The notes: generated by a model from the sequence alone, not told the origin. A stretch of DNA of 64,000 nucleotides from an uncultured Bryobacterales bacterium (GCA_937959285.1 CALGAR010000064.1:65569-129568), one strand, 5' to 3'. Counted from the stretch's first letter, positions 40,323 through 50,049 are shown. A program made the numbers and translations.

Positions 40323-42266
40323 CTAACGGACGTGCGCGTCTTCCAGATAGGTGTAGCCGTGCATTCCGTCTTCGTAGAAGCGGAGCAGGCGTCCGGATTC
40401 CTCGTACCCGATCTTGCCCTCGCGAAGCGCCGCTTCCACGTCGCGGCGGAACTTCTCAATCAGCGTCCTCGAGTTGAATTGCACGTAGTCGAGCACTTCG
40501 CGTACGGTATCGCCCTGCACGACGGTATCGAGAATCACTTCACCGTTGTCGCCAAGCGTGATGTGGACGGCATTGGTATCGCCGAACAGATTGTGCAAAT
40601 CGCCGAGGATCTCCTGATAGGCGCCCACGAGAAACGCTCCCAGGTAGTAGGGGCTCCCGTTGAAGGTGTGGAGCGGGAGCGTTCGCTTGACGTCCCTCCG
40701 GTCGATGAACTGATCCACCTTGCCATCGGAATCACAGGAGATGTCGCCTAGGACCGCTGGCCGCGTCGGCGGCTCGTCGAGCCGGTGCACCGGCATGATT
40801 GGAAAAAGCTGCTTGACGGCCCAGGAGTCCGGCATGCTCTGGAAGAGCGAGAAGTTGCAGAAATACGTGTCTGACAACATCGACTCCAGACCTTCGAGCT
40901 CCTCGGGGAAGTATTCGAGGTCCTTCGCCATGCGCAAGATCCGCCGGCAGATGCTCCAATACAGATTCTCAGCGATGCTGCGCTGATGAAGCGGAAGGTA
41001 GCCCAGGCTGAACAGGTTCAGAGCAGCGTCGAGAGACTGCTGCGCATCGTGGAAGCTCTCGAGCAGGTTCTTGGCGCTGAGCGAGCGGTAGGTCTCCAGG
41101 AGATCGATCAGCGGCTGCTCCACGTCATCCGGGAGTTCGGTGGGCACGTCCTGCTCGCCAAATCCGCTGACGCCGAGCACGTTGAAAACCAGCACGCTGT
41201 GGTAGGCCGCGACAGCACGTCCGCTTTCGGTGACGATGGTCGGATGAGGAACGTCGGCCTCGTCGCAGACGTTCTGCACGTGGTAGACAACATCCGCCGC
41301 ATACTCCTGCAGCGTGTAATTGACGCTCGACTCGAAATCCGTCTGAGAACCGTCATAATCGATGCCGAGCCCGCCGCCTACATCGATGTACTGCAGGCCG
41401 GCGCCGGCGCGCTTGAGCTCAACGTAAATCCTGGCGCACTCGATGACCGCTGCCTTGATCTGGCGGATGTTCGTAATTTGACTGCCGAGGTGGAAGTGCA
41501 GCAGCTGCAGGCAGTCCTCCATGCCGAGCGACTTCAGCTGATTGAGGGCTCGCAGCGCCTCGGTCACCGTGAGGCCGAACTTCGAGCGGTAGCCGCCCGA
41601 CGACTTCCAGCGGCCCGATCCGCGGCTTGCAAGCTTCAGGCGCAATCCAATGGTGGGCCGGACCCCCACGCGCTGGGAGTGCTTGATGATCAGGTCAAGT
41701 TCCGTGTACTTTTCGACAACGGGTATAATACGCCGCCCAATCTTCTGGGCCAGCATCACCATTTCAATATACTCGTCGTCCTTGAAGCCGTTGCAGAGAA
41801 TCGGGGTGTCGTTGTCCGCCACACCGAGGACCGCGAGCAGCTCCGGCTTGGAGCCAGCCTCGAGGCCGAAGCCGTAGGGACGCCCGTAACGAAAGACTTC
41901 CTCCACGACCTGCCGCTGCTGGTTCACCTTGATGGGGTAGACGCAGATGTACTTGCCCTGGAAATTGTGCTCTGCAATCGCTGCCTGGAAGGCATCGTGC
42001 AGTTCCTGGATCCGGTGCTTGAGAATCTCGGCGAAGCGGATCAGGATCGGGAGATTAATGCCGCGCAGCACCAGGCTATCGACGAGATTCTTCAGATCGA
42101 CCCGGCGGTTTGGCTCTTTGGTGGGATGGACCCACAGATGGCCGTTGTCGCCCACGGAGAAGTAGCCTTTTCCCCACGCGGCGACGTCATAGAGCTCAGC
42201 CGCGTCGGTGGTGGTCCATCGCTCCGTCGGCTCGTAGACCTGGCTCTCAGTGAGTTTCAGATTCAA
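40323..42266 (-). CDS. speA: Biosynthetic arginine decarboxylase
   Basis: A 647-residue PLP enzyme (fold type III) that converts arginine to agmatine, the first step of polyamine synthesis in many bacteria. The lysine that binds PLP is in YPIKVNQQRQVVEE near residue 108, and QYIDVGGGLGIDYDGSQTD and TESGRAVAAYH are family motifs. Length matches SpeA (about 630-660). The start is a TTG with GGGAGG upstream. No speB is adjacent. Converges with the UBP zinc-finger gene. Confidence 0.93.
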   Translation of the reverse strand: MNLKLTESQVYEPTERWTTTDAAELYDVAAWGKGYFSVGDNGHLWVHPTKEPNRRVDLKNLVDSLVLRGINLPILIRFAEILKHRIQELHDAFQAAIAEHNFQGKYICVYPIKVNQQRQVVEEVFRYGRPYGFGLEAGSKPELLAVLGVADNDTPILCNGFKDDEYIEMVMLAQKIGRRIIPVVEKYTELDLIIKHSQRVGVRPTIGLRLKLASRGSGRWKSSGGYRSKFGLTVTEALRALNQLKSLGMEDCLQLLHFHLGSQITNIRQIKAAVIECARIYVELKRAGAGLQYIDVGGGLGIDYDGSQTDFESSVNYTLQEYAADVVYHVQNVCDEADVPHPTIVTESGRAVAAYHSVLVFNVLGVSGFGEQDVPTELPDDVEQPLIDLLETYRSLSAKNLLESFHDAQQSLDAALNLFSLGYLPLHQRSIAENLYWSICRRILRMAKDLEYFPEELEGLESMLSDTYFCNFSLFQSMPDSWAVKQLFPIMPVHRLDEPPTRPAVLGDISCDSDGKVDQFIDRRDVKRTLPLHTFNGSPYYLGAFLVGAYQEILGDLHNLFGDTNAVHITLGDNGEVILDTVVQGDTVREVLDYVQFNSRTLIEKFRRDVEAALREGKIGYEESGRLLRFYEDGMHGYTYLEDAHVR

Positions 42267-42466
42267 CTCTCGTTCTGCCTCCCGGAAAATTCAAGTGTCC
42301 TTCGAAACGGACGGGTGGGGCAACTGCCAATTGTGTCAAAAATCTGTTCTAGGACTCTGTTAATAATAGACGCTCTATCCCCGGCAGTGGGTGCGATCTA
42401 ATTGCCTGATAGCACTCGGTCTGGAAGCATATCCACGGCACCGGCGGTTCCGATACAATCGTTGCC

Positions 42467-43240
42467 ATGGCCGGACTCCTCGAGGGAAAAACTGCACTGG
42501 TTACGGGAGCCAGCAAGGGCGTGGGCAAGGGGATCGCCCTGGCTCTGGCGCGTGAAGGCTGCGACGTCGCCGTGAACTACAATTCTGACAGCAAAGGGGC
42601 AGAAGCAACCGTCGCGGAGATTTGCTCCGCCGGCCGTAGGGCGTTTGCCGTACAGGCCAACGTGGGCGTTTCAGCCGATGTCGACTCGATGTTCACCCAG
42701 GTCTTCGACAAGTTTCCCCGCCTCGACATTCTGGTGAACAACGCTGGAGTCCAGACCTGGAAGGAACTGCTGAACCTGACCGAAGCGGAATGGGATCGGG
42801 TCCTGAACACCAACTTGAAGGGCACGTTTCTCTGTACGCAACGGGCCGCCGCGCGGATGAAGGGCGCCGGAGGGGGGCGAATTATCAATATAGGCTCGGG
42901 CTGCAACAAGCTGGCCTTCCCCCGGCTGGTCGATTACACCTCAAGCAAAGGCGGCATCGAGCAGTTCACCAAAGTAGCGGCGGTAGAGCTCGGGAAGTAC
43001 AACATTACGGTCAACTGCGTCGCGCCCGGCGCCGTCGAGATCGAGCGGACCAAGGAGGAAGCCGGCGATTACGCAGGCACCTGGAGCAAGCTCACTCCGC
43101 TTGGGCGAGTCGGACTGCCGGATGACATCGGAAGGGCGGTCGTATTCTTCGCCGGACCGCTGGCAGACTTCGTCACCGGACAGACTCTTTGGGTCGACGG
43201 AGGCCTTTTCAGCAAGCCGCATTGGCCCTACGAACTGTAG
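42467..43240 (+). CDS. SDR family oxidoreductase (glucose 1-dehydrogenase-like)
   Basis: A 257-residue classical SDR. Cofactor motif TGASKGVGKG near residue 13, VNNAGVQT, catalytic Ser in INIGSGCN, YTSSK for the Tyr-x-x-x-Lys pair, and a C-terminus GQTLWVDGGLF. It is divergent from speA across 200 bases that show no further gene. Substrate unknown; 3-oxoacyl-ACP reductase-like and sugar dehydrogenase activities are both possible. Confidence 0.86.
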   Translation: MAGLLEGKTALVTGASKGVGKGIALALAREGCDVAVNYNSDSKGAEATVAEICSAGRRAFAVQANVGVSADVDSMFTQVFDKFPRLDILVNNAGVQTWKELLNLTEAEWDRVLNTNLKGTFLCTQRAAARMKGAGGGRIINIGSGCNKLAFPRLVDYTSSKGGIEQFTKVAAVELGKYNITVNCVAPGAVEIERTKEEAGDYAGTWSKLTPLGRVGLPDDIGRAVVFFAGPLADFVTGQTLWVDGGLFSKPHWPYEL

Positions 43241-43327
43241 GGATGCAGTTCAGCGCGTCTCGTAGCGGGTTGAAGTGTGCCTGCGCCCGTCCGCTGCGCT
43301 GTTGTTGGATTTCAGGGTGCGATATGC

Positions 43328-43350
43328 TATAGATTGAATCTTACCGAGTC
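43328..43350 (+). promoter_or_regulatory. Extended -10 promoter and shared leader motif upstream of ferredoxin
   Basis: TGCTATAGA (43326-43333 carries TG then TATAGA) is an extended -10 element. Directly after it, TTGAATCTTACCGAGTC (43334-43350) is almost identical to a sequence at 60143-60159. AAAGGAG follows before the ferredoxin ATG. Confidence 0.4.
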
Positions 43351-43391
43351 AGAGTCCTGTAAGGTCTTTAATAGAAAAGGAGTTATCCGGA

Positions 43392-43652
43392 ATGGCATAC
43401 GTAATCGCAGAACCCTGCATTGGAACGAAAGATACCGCCTGCGTTGACGCCTGTCCGGTAGACTGCATTCACCCGAAGAAAGACGACGCCAAGTACGAAA
43501 CCGAGGAGATGCTGTACATCGATCCGGTCGAGTGTATTGATTGTGGAGCCTGTGTTCCCGTTTGCCCCGTGTCCGCCATCTTCGCGCTGGATGATCTGCC
43601 GGAAAAGTGGGCAAGCTTTGCGCAGAGGAACGCCGCCTACTTCGGCCGATAA
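43392..43652 (+). CDS. Ferredoxin, 7Fe/8Fe type
   Basis: An 86-residue ferredoxin with two clusters of cysteines: CIGTKDTACVDACPVDC and CIDCGACVPVCP. The first cluster spacing (C-x7-C-x3-C) points to a 3Fe-4S or modified 4Fe-4S site and the second to a regular 4Fe-4S site, as in FdxA proteins. AAAGGAG is nine bases upstream. It could receive electrons from KorAB. Single-gene unit with its own promoter. Confidence 0.92.
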   Translation: MAYVIAEPCIGTKDTACVDACPVDCIHPKKDDAKYETEEMLYIDPVECIDCGACVPVCPVSAIFALDDLPEKWASFAQRNAAYFGR

Positions 43653-43674
43653 GCCACAGCATCCCTCCGCTCGA

Positions 43675-44055
43675 TCAGCTTCGATACACGGCGCGGGCGA
43701 CGTCAGTTTCCCAGACCGTTACCTGCGCCACCCTCACTTCGTTTTCCCGATTCCCCTTGGCCAGTTCCTTGGCAATCTCTTCATGGAAGTACCGGGCCAT
43801 ATTTTCGACAGAAGGGTTCAGCACGTCAAACGGCGGCACTTCGTTGATGAACACGTGATCGAGCCGGCTGACGACGTCCGCTATCAGCTTCTGGACTTCC
43901 ACAAAATCCACCAGCAGGCCTGCTGAGTCCAGCTCCTCGCCCTGAAACACCACCTCGACCCGAAAGTTATGGCCGTGGACGTTCTCACACCCGCCGCGAT
44001 AGTTCCTCAGCGCATGGCCCGCAGCAAACACGTGTTCCACGGCAACTTCATACAT
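43675..44055 (-). CDS. queD: 6-carboxy-5,6,7,8-tetrahydropterin synthase
   Basis: A 126-residue T-fold enzyme for queuosine and other deazapurine synthesis. Zinc ligands are H in FAAGHAL and both His in NVHGHNF, and the catalytic cysteine is in RGGCENVHGH; E and D of the C-terminal WETD are also in place. Length is typical. Eight bases overlap the helicase gene upstream. No queC/queE is in the window. Confidence 0.92.
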   Translation of the reverse strand: MYEVAVEHVFAAGHALRNYRGGCENVHGHNFRVEVVFQGEELDSAGLLVDFVEVQKLIADVVSRLDHVFINEVPPFDVLNPSVENMARYFHEEIAKELAKGNRENEVRVAQVTVWETDVARAVYRS

Positions 44056-45976
44056 AGAAAAAGCTCTCCACGTCCCTCAATTCCGTCGTGAATTTATAGT
44101 CTGGCAGGCTGTCGAAGAACACCTGCCCGTACCTCTGCCGTGTGATTCGATTGTCCAGTAGAACAAGGACGCCGCGATCGGACCGACTGCGGATCAATCG
44201 GCCAAATCCCTGCTTCAAGGCGATGGCGGCCTGGGGGATCTGGTAGTCGTAGAAGGGATTGCCGCCCTCTTCCCGGATATTCCGGATGCGCGCTTCGACC
44301 ACCGGATCGCTCGGTACGGCGAAAGGCAGCTTATCAATAATAACGCAGCTTAGACGTTCCCCCGGCACGTCGACGCCCTGCCAGAACGAGGCCGTCGCGA
44401 ACAGGACGGCGTTCGGGGTCTCAAGGAACTCCTCAAGCAGCGCGTGCCTGGGACCGGTTCCCTGCAGCAGAACCGGATATTCGATGCAAAGGGAAACGAT
44501 GTCGTAGGCAACACGCATCTGCTGGTAGCTGGTGAACAAAACAAAGGCGCGCCCTCGCGAGACGTTCAGAACCCGGACAATCTCGTCGGATGCCGCGCGC
44601 GTGAAGCCCGGACTCCGGGGATCCGGGAGATGCTGCGGCACGTAGAGCAGCGCCTGCTCCTGATAATCGAAATGACTGGGAACCACGAGGGACCGCGCAG
44701 CGGGGATGCCGAGCCGCTTTTCTGTGAACTCAAACCCTCCCGCGACGGCTAAGGTCGCGGAGGTCAGGATGACGGAGTCGACGCGGTCGAACAGCCTTGC
44801 CGAGAGGATGTTGGCCACGTCAATCGGCGTTGCCTGAAGGTAGCATCCGCGGCCTCTCCGCTCGATCCAGTACACGTAGGAGCGTTCCCGAGCCTCGATC
44901 CAGAAGGCCAGGCGCTCGGCAAGCTCCCGGGAGCGGCGAAAGAGGGGAAGAACCTCCTCCGTCGCGTCCTTCACAAGCTGTAAGTTCGCGCCCACCAGCT
45001 CGAGAACTCGCAGCAGGTCGAAGTAATGCTCCTCGTACTTTTCAAGAAACGCCTCCTGCTCATGAAAGCCCCGCCTCCCTTCCCCCTCCGGGAAAAGGCC
45101 GAAGAAGCGCTCGGCGTGGTCTTCGAGCATCGCAAGCGAGCGGTCCAGCTCAGCCGATCCAAAGTTCTTCCTGCGCGCGACAGTAGCGATGTCTCTCCTG
45201 AGATCCTGGAACTGATGGTTACTTACGGAGATGCCGAAGTACTGGCCCGCAACGTCCTCGATTTCGTGCGCTTCGTCGAAAATGACGGCTGAGTATTCAG
45301 GGATGATTCCGCCGTAATCCTCTTCCTTGACGGCGAGGTCGGCAAAAAAGAGATGGTGATTGACGATGATGATGTCGCTTTCGAGCGCGCGCTGATGCAT
45401 CAGCGTAATGAAGCACCGCTCGAACTGCTTGCATTTCTGGCCGGTGCAGAGGTCTCTGCGAGCGTCGAGCTTCGCCCAGGCCGTGGACCCCTCGGGGAGT
45501 GTGCGCACTTCCGCACGATCCCCTGTTTCCGTCGTCTTCTCCCACTCGCGGATGATCTGGAAGTCGGCCACTTCCTCCAGCCCGCTCAGCACCGGTTCCC
45601 GTTCGGCATCATAGACCTTCTGGCGGCAGACGTAGTTGTTCCGGCCCTTCATGTAGGTGACCCGCAACGGCTGGTCGAAGACTTTGGCGAGAAAGGGAAC
45701 GTCTTTGTAGAAAAGCTGCTCCTGCAGGTTCAGCGTGCCGGTGGAGATGACAATCCGCTTGCCAGAGAGGATCGCAGGCACCAGATAGGCGAGCGTCTTG
45801 CCGGTGCCAGTTCCCGCCTCGACAATCAGGTGTCTCTTGTCGGCGAGGGCGGCTTCCACTGCCTCCGCCATTTCCAATTGGCCGGAACGGAACTCGTAGT
45901 TCGGATGCCAGCGGGAAAGCAGTCCATTGCGCCCGAAGAAGTGGCGGACCCGAGAAACGCGCGTTGAGGGTGTCAC
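44048..45976 (-). CDS. dinG: ATP-dependent helicase of the DinG/XPD family
   Basis: A 642-residue superfamily 2 helicase. Walker A is EAGTGTGKTLAYL (residues about 50-62), Walker B is the FDEAHE box, and four cysteines between motifs Ia and II (YVCRQ, DLCTGQKC, FERC) form the Fe-S cluster typical of DinG/XPD. C-terminal motifs include TASFWQGVDVPGE and QGFGRLIRS. It unwinds DNA with 5' overhangs and R-loops. Followed by queD with overlap. Confidence 0.9.
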   Translation of the reverse strand: MTPSTRVSRVRHFFGRNGLLSRWHPNYEFRSGQLEMAEAVEAALADKRHLIVEAGTGTGKTLAYLVPAILSGKRIVISTGTLNLQEQLFYKDVPFLAKVFDQPLRVTYMKGRNNYVCRQKVYDAEREPVLSGLEEVADFQIIREWEKTTETGDRAEVRTLPEGSTAWAKLDARRDLCTGQKCKQFERCFITLMHQRALESDIIIVNHHLFFADLAVKEEDYGGIIPEYSAVIFDEAHEIEDVAGQYFGISVSNHQFQDLRRDIATVARRKNFGSAELDRSLAMLEDHAERFFGLFPEGEGRRGFHEQEAFLEKYEEHYFDLLRVLELVGANLQLVKDATEEVLPLFRRSRELAERLAFWIEARERSYVYWIERRGRGCYLQATPIDVANILSARLFDRVDSVILTSATLAVAGGFEFTEKRLGIPAARSLVVPSHFDYQEQALLYVPQHLPDPRSPGFTRAASDEIVRVLNVSRGRAFVLFTSYQQMRVAYDIVSLCIEYPVLLQGTGPRHALLEEFLETPNAVLFATASFWQGVDVPGERLSCVIIDKLPFAVPSDPVVEARIRNIREEGGNPFYDYQIPQAAIALKQGFGRLIRSRSDRGVLVLLDNRITRQRYGQVFFDSLPDYKFTTELRDVESFFYV

Positions 45977-46069
45977 CTGCTACTCACAGTATACGAAGGC
46001 AAGTAACAGGGGCGGCGGGAGGGAAAGCGGCCGGGCGCGCTGCTCCGGCCGCGATCGGATCATGACGTC

Positions 46070-47077
46070 TTACAGACCCTTCTTTCCGAGGAAGGAAATG
46101 AGGTCGACAATGCGGTTGGAGTAGCCCCACTCATTGTCGTACCAGGAAACAACCTTTGCCAGGTTGCCGCCGAGCACCTTCGTCATCTGCGCGTCGACGA
46201 TGGAGCTGTTCGGGTTCTTTAGCATGTCCGAGGAGACCACGGGATCTTCCGTGTAAGCGAGGATACCCTTCAGCGGTCCTTCCGCAGCTTCCTTCAACGC
46301 AGCATTAATTTCCTCCGCAGTGACCGTCTTGCTCATCACGGCGACCAGGTCGACGACAGAGACGTCCGGCGTGGGCACGCGCATTGCGTAGCCGTCCAGC
46401 TTGCCCTTCAACTCCGGAATCACCAGGCCGATAGCCTTTGCCGCGCCCGTCGTCGTTGGAATCATGTTAATGGCGGCGGCGCGAGCCCGGCGTAGGTCCT
46501 TGTGGGGGAAGTCCAGCACGTTCTGGTCGTTCGTGTAGCTGTGAATTGTCGTCATCGAGCCCTTCTCGATGCCGAACTTTTCATGCAGGACTTTCGCGAG
46601 CGGAGCCAGACAGTTGGTCGTGCAGGAGGCGTTCGAAATGACGTTGTGCTTCGCCGGATCGTAGCATTGCTCATTCACGCCCAGGACGATCGTGATGTCC
46701 TCATTCTTCGCCGGGGCGGAAATGATCACCTTCTTCACCGACCCCTTCAGGTGCTTTGCGGCTTGTTCGGCGTCCGTGAACCTGCCGGTTGACTCGACAA
46801 CGACCTGCGTCCCAAGGGAAGACCAATCGATTTCCGCCGGATCCTTCGTGGCGAAGACCTTGATCTTCTTGCCGCCGACGTTGATGCTGTCGCCTTCGGC
46901 GGTGACGGGCTCAGTGAGGGGCCCAAGAATCGAGTCGTACTTCAGCAGGTGCGCCAGAGTCTTGGTGTCCGTTAAATCATTGGCCGCGACAAACTCAATG
47001 TCCGGGTTGTTTAATCCTGCGCGGACCACATTGCGACCAATACGGCCGAAGCCGTTAATACCTACTTTAATAGCCAT
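46070..47077 (-). CDS. gap: Glyceraldehyde-3-phosphate dehydrogenase (type I)
   Basis: A 335-residue glycolytic enzyme. NAD motif GINGFGRIGRNV at the N-terminus, catalytic Cys in ISNASCTTNCLAPL near residue 153, and the C-terminal WYDNEWGYSNR. GAGAGGA precedes the ATG. The upstream gap holds two copies of CTATCATT, possibly part of its promoter. Monocistronic here. Confidence 0.96.
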   Translation of the reverse strand: MAIKVGINGFGRIGRNVVRAGLNNPDIEFVAANDLTDTKTLAHLLKYDSILGPLTEPVTAEGDSINVGGKKIKVFATKDPAEIDWSSLGTQVVVESTGRFTDAEQAAKHLKGSVKKVIISAPAKNEDITIVLGVNEQCYDPAKHNVISNASCTTNCLAPLAKVLHEKFGIEKGSMTTIHSYTNDQNVLDFPHKDLRRARAAAINMIPTTTGAAKAIGLVIPELKGKLDGYAMRVPTPDVSVVDLVAVMSKTVTAEEINAALKEAAEGPLKGILAYTEDPVVSSDMLKNPNSSIVDAQMTKVLGGNLAKVVSWYDNEWGYSNRIVDLISFLGKKGL

Positions 47078-47189
47078 TGCGGGTATCCTCTCTGCGTGTT
47101 AGGGAAAGTCATCTTAATGATAGCAAATGATAGACTTCCCCACACGTATTTCGGATCTCTATGTCCTTTAAGCGGGCGCCGGAAAGAGG

Positions 47190-47972
47190 TCACTGCACCG
47201 GCGGGAGCGGAGGAGCCGTGGAGCCTCCCAGGTTTGCGTACGTGTCTTTCACCTTCACTACGGTCTGTCCCTTGAAAGTGACGAAAGTGATCTTGCCAGG
47301 GGGCTGTCCGTAAATCCAGTCTTCGTAGTCCAGGCCGTCTCGAGACTCGCGGATCTTGTCCCGCGGCCGTCCAACCGCCAGGATGACCTGCTCGCGGTCC
47401 ATGCCTTCGACGACCTTTTTCTGTTTGATCGCCTCCTGAATCGGCGCAGGGAGGGTTTCAATGTAAAGCTCGGTGGCGGTTCGCTGCTCAAAGTCCAGAA
47501 TCGGCTTCAGAAGCTTCTTAATCTCGGAAGCCGGAACAGCGGGCACATGGTCCGGGAACACCAGGGCAATGGAAGTTCCGGTGGCGCGTGGTCCGTCGTT
47601 GCGTGAGACCGGCGTCGTCCGTGTGCCCATGCCGACCTCAATCCGCTCATACCACTTCTTCTTGAGCTTGAGGCCTCCGTCCAGCTCAAAGACGATCTTC
47701 TTGTCGTCGATGTCGACTTTGGTCACTTGAACCATGTCGCCGACTCGCGCCGCCGGGCCAAATTCTCTACCCGCTTCGTTCCACGCCGCCTTATCCCACT
47801 CGCCGGTGCTCTTAAATTCGAGAGGCTTCTTGGACCGGGGGAGGACGATTTTGGCGGTCGCGTATTCCGCGCTCAGCCCGCGAATGAGCTCGATGCGCTC
47901 CTCGTCGGTAAGTTTCTTGCTTCCACCCCAGAGCAGGACGGCTGCGCACAGTGTCAGGACAACGAGACGCAT
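47190..47972 (-). CDS. Exported protein with BamE/SmpA-like C-terminal domain
   Basis: A 260-residue exported protein (signal MRLVVLTLCAAVLLWGG). The C-terminal 70 residues (VVEGMDREQVILAVGRPRDK, then YEDWIYGQ and a final strand ITFVTFKGQTVVKV) follow the BamE/SmpA pattern, an outer-membrane assembly domain. The N-terminal 180 residues are not recognised. No lipobox. ATG immediately follows the CPBP gene stop. Possible envelope assembly factor. Confidence 0.65.
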   Translation of the reverse strand: MRLVVLTLCAAVLLWGGSKKLTDEERIELIRGLSAEYATAKIVLPRSKKPLEFKSTGEWDKAAWNEAGREFGPAARVGDMVQVTKVDIDDKKIVFELDGGLKLKKKWYERIEVGMGTRTTPVSRNDGPRATGTSIALVFPDHVPAVPASEIKKLLKPILDFEQRTATELYIETLPAPIQEAIKQKKVVEGMDREQVILAVGRPRDKIRESRDGLDYEDWIYGQPPGKITFVTFKGQTVVKVKDTYANLGGSTAPPLPPVQ

Positions 47973-48824
47973 TCAGTCCTCCTGAAGACTGGGGACGAGG
48001 TAGGCTGGCTGACGTTCAATCGGCGCCTTGTGGAGGTAAAGGAACAGCAAAGCGACGATGGGGAGGGTAAGAAGACTGGCTTCGGGACCATATTCACCAC
48101 CGCTCCAGAGCTCACCGATGTTCCAGTGCATGGCGTAGCCCGTCACTCCCATTGTAAACCCGCTCAACTTGACCCCGAAGAACGGAAATGTCCAGTTCCA
48201 GCCGAAGTGCAGGCCGATTGCGAGCCACAGGTCGCCCGACCGCAGAAAGGCGTACCCCAGCAAGATGCCCCAAGCCGTTGTGTTGATAAACCCTAGGAGG
48301 GAGAAGTTGAGATTGGCCCCATGGGCGAGTCCGAAGATCACCCCGACCGGGAGAATCGTTGCAAAGGGGCCGAGGTAGTTCATGAGCACCTGGAACCCGT
48401 AGCCTCGAAACAGCATCTCCTCTCCCACGGCGGCGAAGAGCAGAACCAGGCTGACAAAGAACATGGCGCCGAGGCCGGAGGCAGCATTCGCATCCGGCTT
48501 CAGCTCTGAAACGCCGGCGAGCAGAGGCGGCAGTACCGCCAGCAGGGCTGCTCCAATCCCTCCCGCAACCCCGTAGGCGAGATGCCGCACAGAGGGAGGG
48601 CCCCAGCCAAGGCCGATATCGGAAAGGTTGCCGCGCTCGTAGATCCGCAGCACGATAGCGTTGGCGACAGCGGCAGCGGAAAAGGTGCCTAGCGCAGCGG
48701 CAATGAAATAGCCTCCGATCGGAAGCAAGAGAGGCGGAAAGAACGCAAGCCCGGCAATCTCCAGAAACGCAAAAATCAGGATGCGTAAGAGGACGCCCGC
48801 CTTTGTTCTCCCGGCGGCCACCAC
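47973..48824 (-). CDS. CPBP family intramembrane glutamic protease
   Basis: A 283-residue membrane protein with about eight hydrophobic segments. The CPBP (Abi) motifs are present: EEMLFRGYGFQVL, then FGLAHGANLN, and HFGWNWTF. Members cleave CAAX-like or other substrates within the membrane, and some protect against self-made bacteriocins. GTG start directly after the GHMP kinase stop; tightly packed three-gene operon. Substrate unknown. Confidence 0.85.
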   Translation of the reverse strand: MVAAGRTKAGVLLRILIFAFLEIAGLAFFPPLLLPIGGYFIAAALGTFSAAAVANAIVLRIYERGNLSDIGLGWGPPSVRHLAYGVAGGIGAALLAVLPPLLAGVSELKPDANAASGLGAMFFVSLVLLFAAVGEEMLFRGYGFQVLMNYLGPFATILPVGVIFGLAHGANLNFSLLGFINTTAWGILLGYAFLRSGDLWLAIGLHFGWNWTFPFFGVKLSGFTMGVTGYAMHWNIGELWSGGEYGPEASLLTLPIVALLFLYLHKAPIERQPAYLVPSLQED

Positions 48825-49853
48825 CTACCTCGTCCGTTTTGCGCCGTCCGGAAGCACTTTCACTCGCACTCCATGGGGCGCTACCTTAACGTCGAGCACT
48901 TCCGCCCCTTCAGCGGCAATCAGCGACGATACCCGTTCCTTCGCGCCCGGCTCAACAAGGAAGAAAACACACCCGCCGCCGCCGGCGCCGCAGACCTTCG
49001 CTCCTTTTGCGCCGGCGCGCCGGGTGACTTCCACTAACCGGTCGATGAGCGGCGTGGTGATCCCGGGCGCATTCTTCTTGCGGTGAGACCACTCTTCACG
49101 AAGCAGGCGGCCGACCTCGGCCCAATCCTTCTTCTCAATTGCCTCTTTCATCCCGTAGGCGATCGAAGCGATCCGCTCAAAGTTTCGATGAACGCCCGTA
49201 TCGCCATCGATGTAGGCCTTCGTGACCTCCCAATTGTTGATTCCGGAGTTGCGCGGCTCACCCGTATACGCAAGGACGATCCGCTGGTTCAAGTCATCGA
49301 GATCCACGTCGATCGCCCGGCGGTGAAGGCCGTCCGGCCGCAGCTCGATCACGCTGACTCCGCCGTACATCGCAGGATAGTAATCCTGGCAGCCGGTCGG
49401 GACGCGAATGATCTGAGACTCCACGTTCTGGGCGATCTCACGGATCTTCTCGATCGAGTAGCGCCGTTCGGTGAGACGGTTCAGCGCACTGCACAGAGAG
49501 ATGATCAGGGACGACGATCCGGAGATCCCGGCTCCGGCAGGAGCTTCGGAATGAGTCTCCACCTCTAAGCCGGTCTCAGGACGGAAGAACTTCAAGACCC
49601 AGGCAGGCAGCGGCAGCTTGTGCTTCCTGGCGGCGCATAACGCGTCGAAGTTCTCGTATTCCTCCTGCAGGCCAAGGTCCCGGGAGCGCAGGATGATCCG
49701 GCAGTCCTTCCGGGTTTGCAGCACGCAGCTCGTGTATCGGTCGACGGCAAAATTAACAGTGACAGAGTTTTTGTGATACAGGTACAGCGGCCAGATATCA
49801 AGCGTGCCGCCCGCAAGATCCACCCGGCAAGCGGCTCTGGAAGTGATTTTCAT
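48825..49853 (-). CDS. GHMP kinase (heptose/sugar kinase-like)
   Basis: A 342-residue GHMP-superfamily kinase. Motif 1 region RVDLAGGTLDIWPLY, the ATP-binding motif 2 EAPAGAGISGSSSLIIS near residue 107, and motif 3 CGAGGGGCVFFLV at about 290. Closest in pattern to HddA-type D-glycero-D-manno-heptose-7-phosphate kinases, but no other heptose genes are here. First gene of the operon with the CPBP protease and BamE-like protein. Confidence 0.78.
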   Translation of the reverse strand: MKITSRAACRVDLAGGTLDIWPLYLYHKNSVTVNFAVDRYTSCVLQTRKDCRIILRSRDLGLQEEYENFDALCAARKHKLPLPAWVLKFFRPETGLEVETHSEAPAGAGISGSSSLIISLCSALNRLTERRYSIEKIREIAQNVESQIIRVPTGCQDYYPAMYGGVSVIELRPDGLHRRAIDVDLDDLNQRIVLAYTGEPRNSGINNWEVTKAYIDGDTGVHRNFERIASIAYGMKEAIEKKDWAEVGRLLREEWSHRKKNAPGITTPLIDRLVEVTRRAGAKGAKVCGAGGGGCVFFLVEPGAKERVSSLIAAEGAEVLDVKVAPHGVRVKVLPDGAKRTR

Positions 49854-49959
49854 AGCGGAAGCAAAGGAATACTATATCGCGCACGGCAGCCGGAATCCTA
49901 CTCGCAGGCATACTAGTTCCGCCGTACGGGTACCCCGCAGACGGGCAGCCAGGCGCGGG

Positions 49960-50049
49960 ACAAAATTAGACACCCTAATAGTTCTAGGGCAAAATGGTAA
50001 GGCTGGGAAGTACTAACGATCAGGGCGTAAGGGGCCGATAGAGAGGCAT
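49960..50049 (+). promoter_or_regulatory. Candidate structured leader of the PilZ gene
   Basis: The bases before the PilZ ATG include CCCTA (49973-49977) pairing with TAGGG (49985-49989), and a GC-rich run with AGGGCGTAAGGGGCC at about 50022-50036 and a following GAGAGG ribosome site. It looks non-random but does not match any riboswitch consensus I know. Confidence 0.3.

Noticed and set aside
40986..42401. 471-codon plus-strand ORF inside speA
   Set aside because: Antisense shadow of arginine decarboxylase, which has clear motifs; no ribosome site and no family.
49921..50049. c-di-GMP (GEMM) riboswitch before the PilZ gene
   Set aside because: The conserved core (GGGACGCAAAGCC-type element) is not present; kept only as an unassigned leader.
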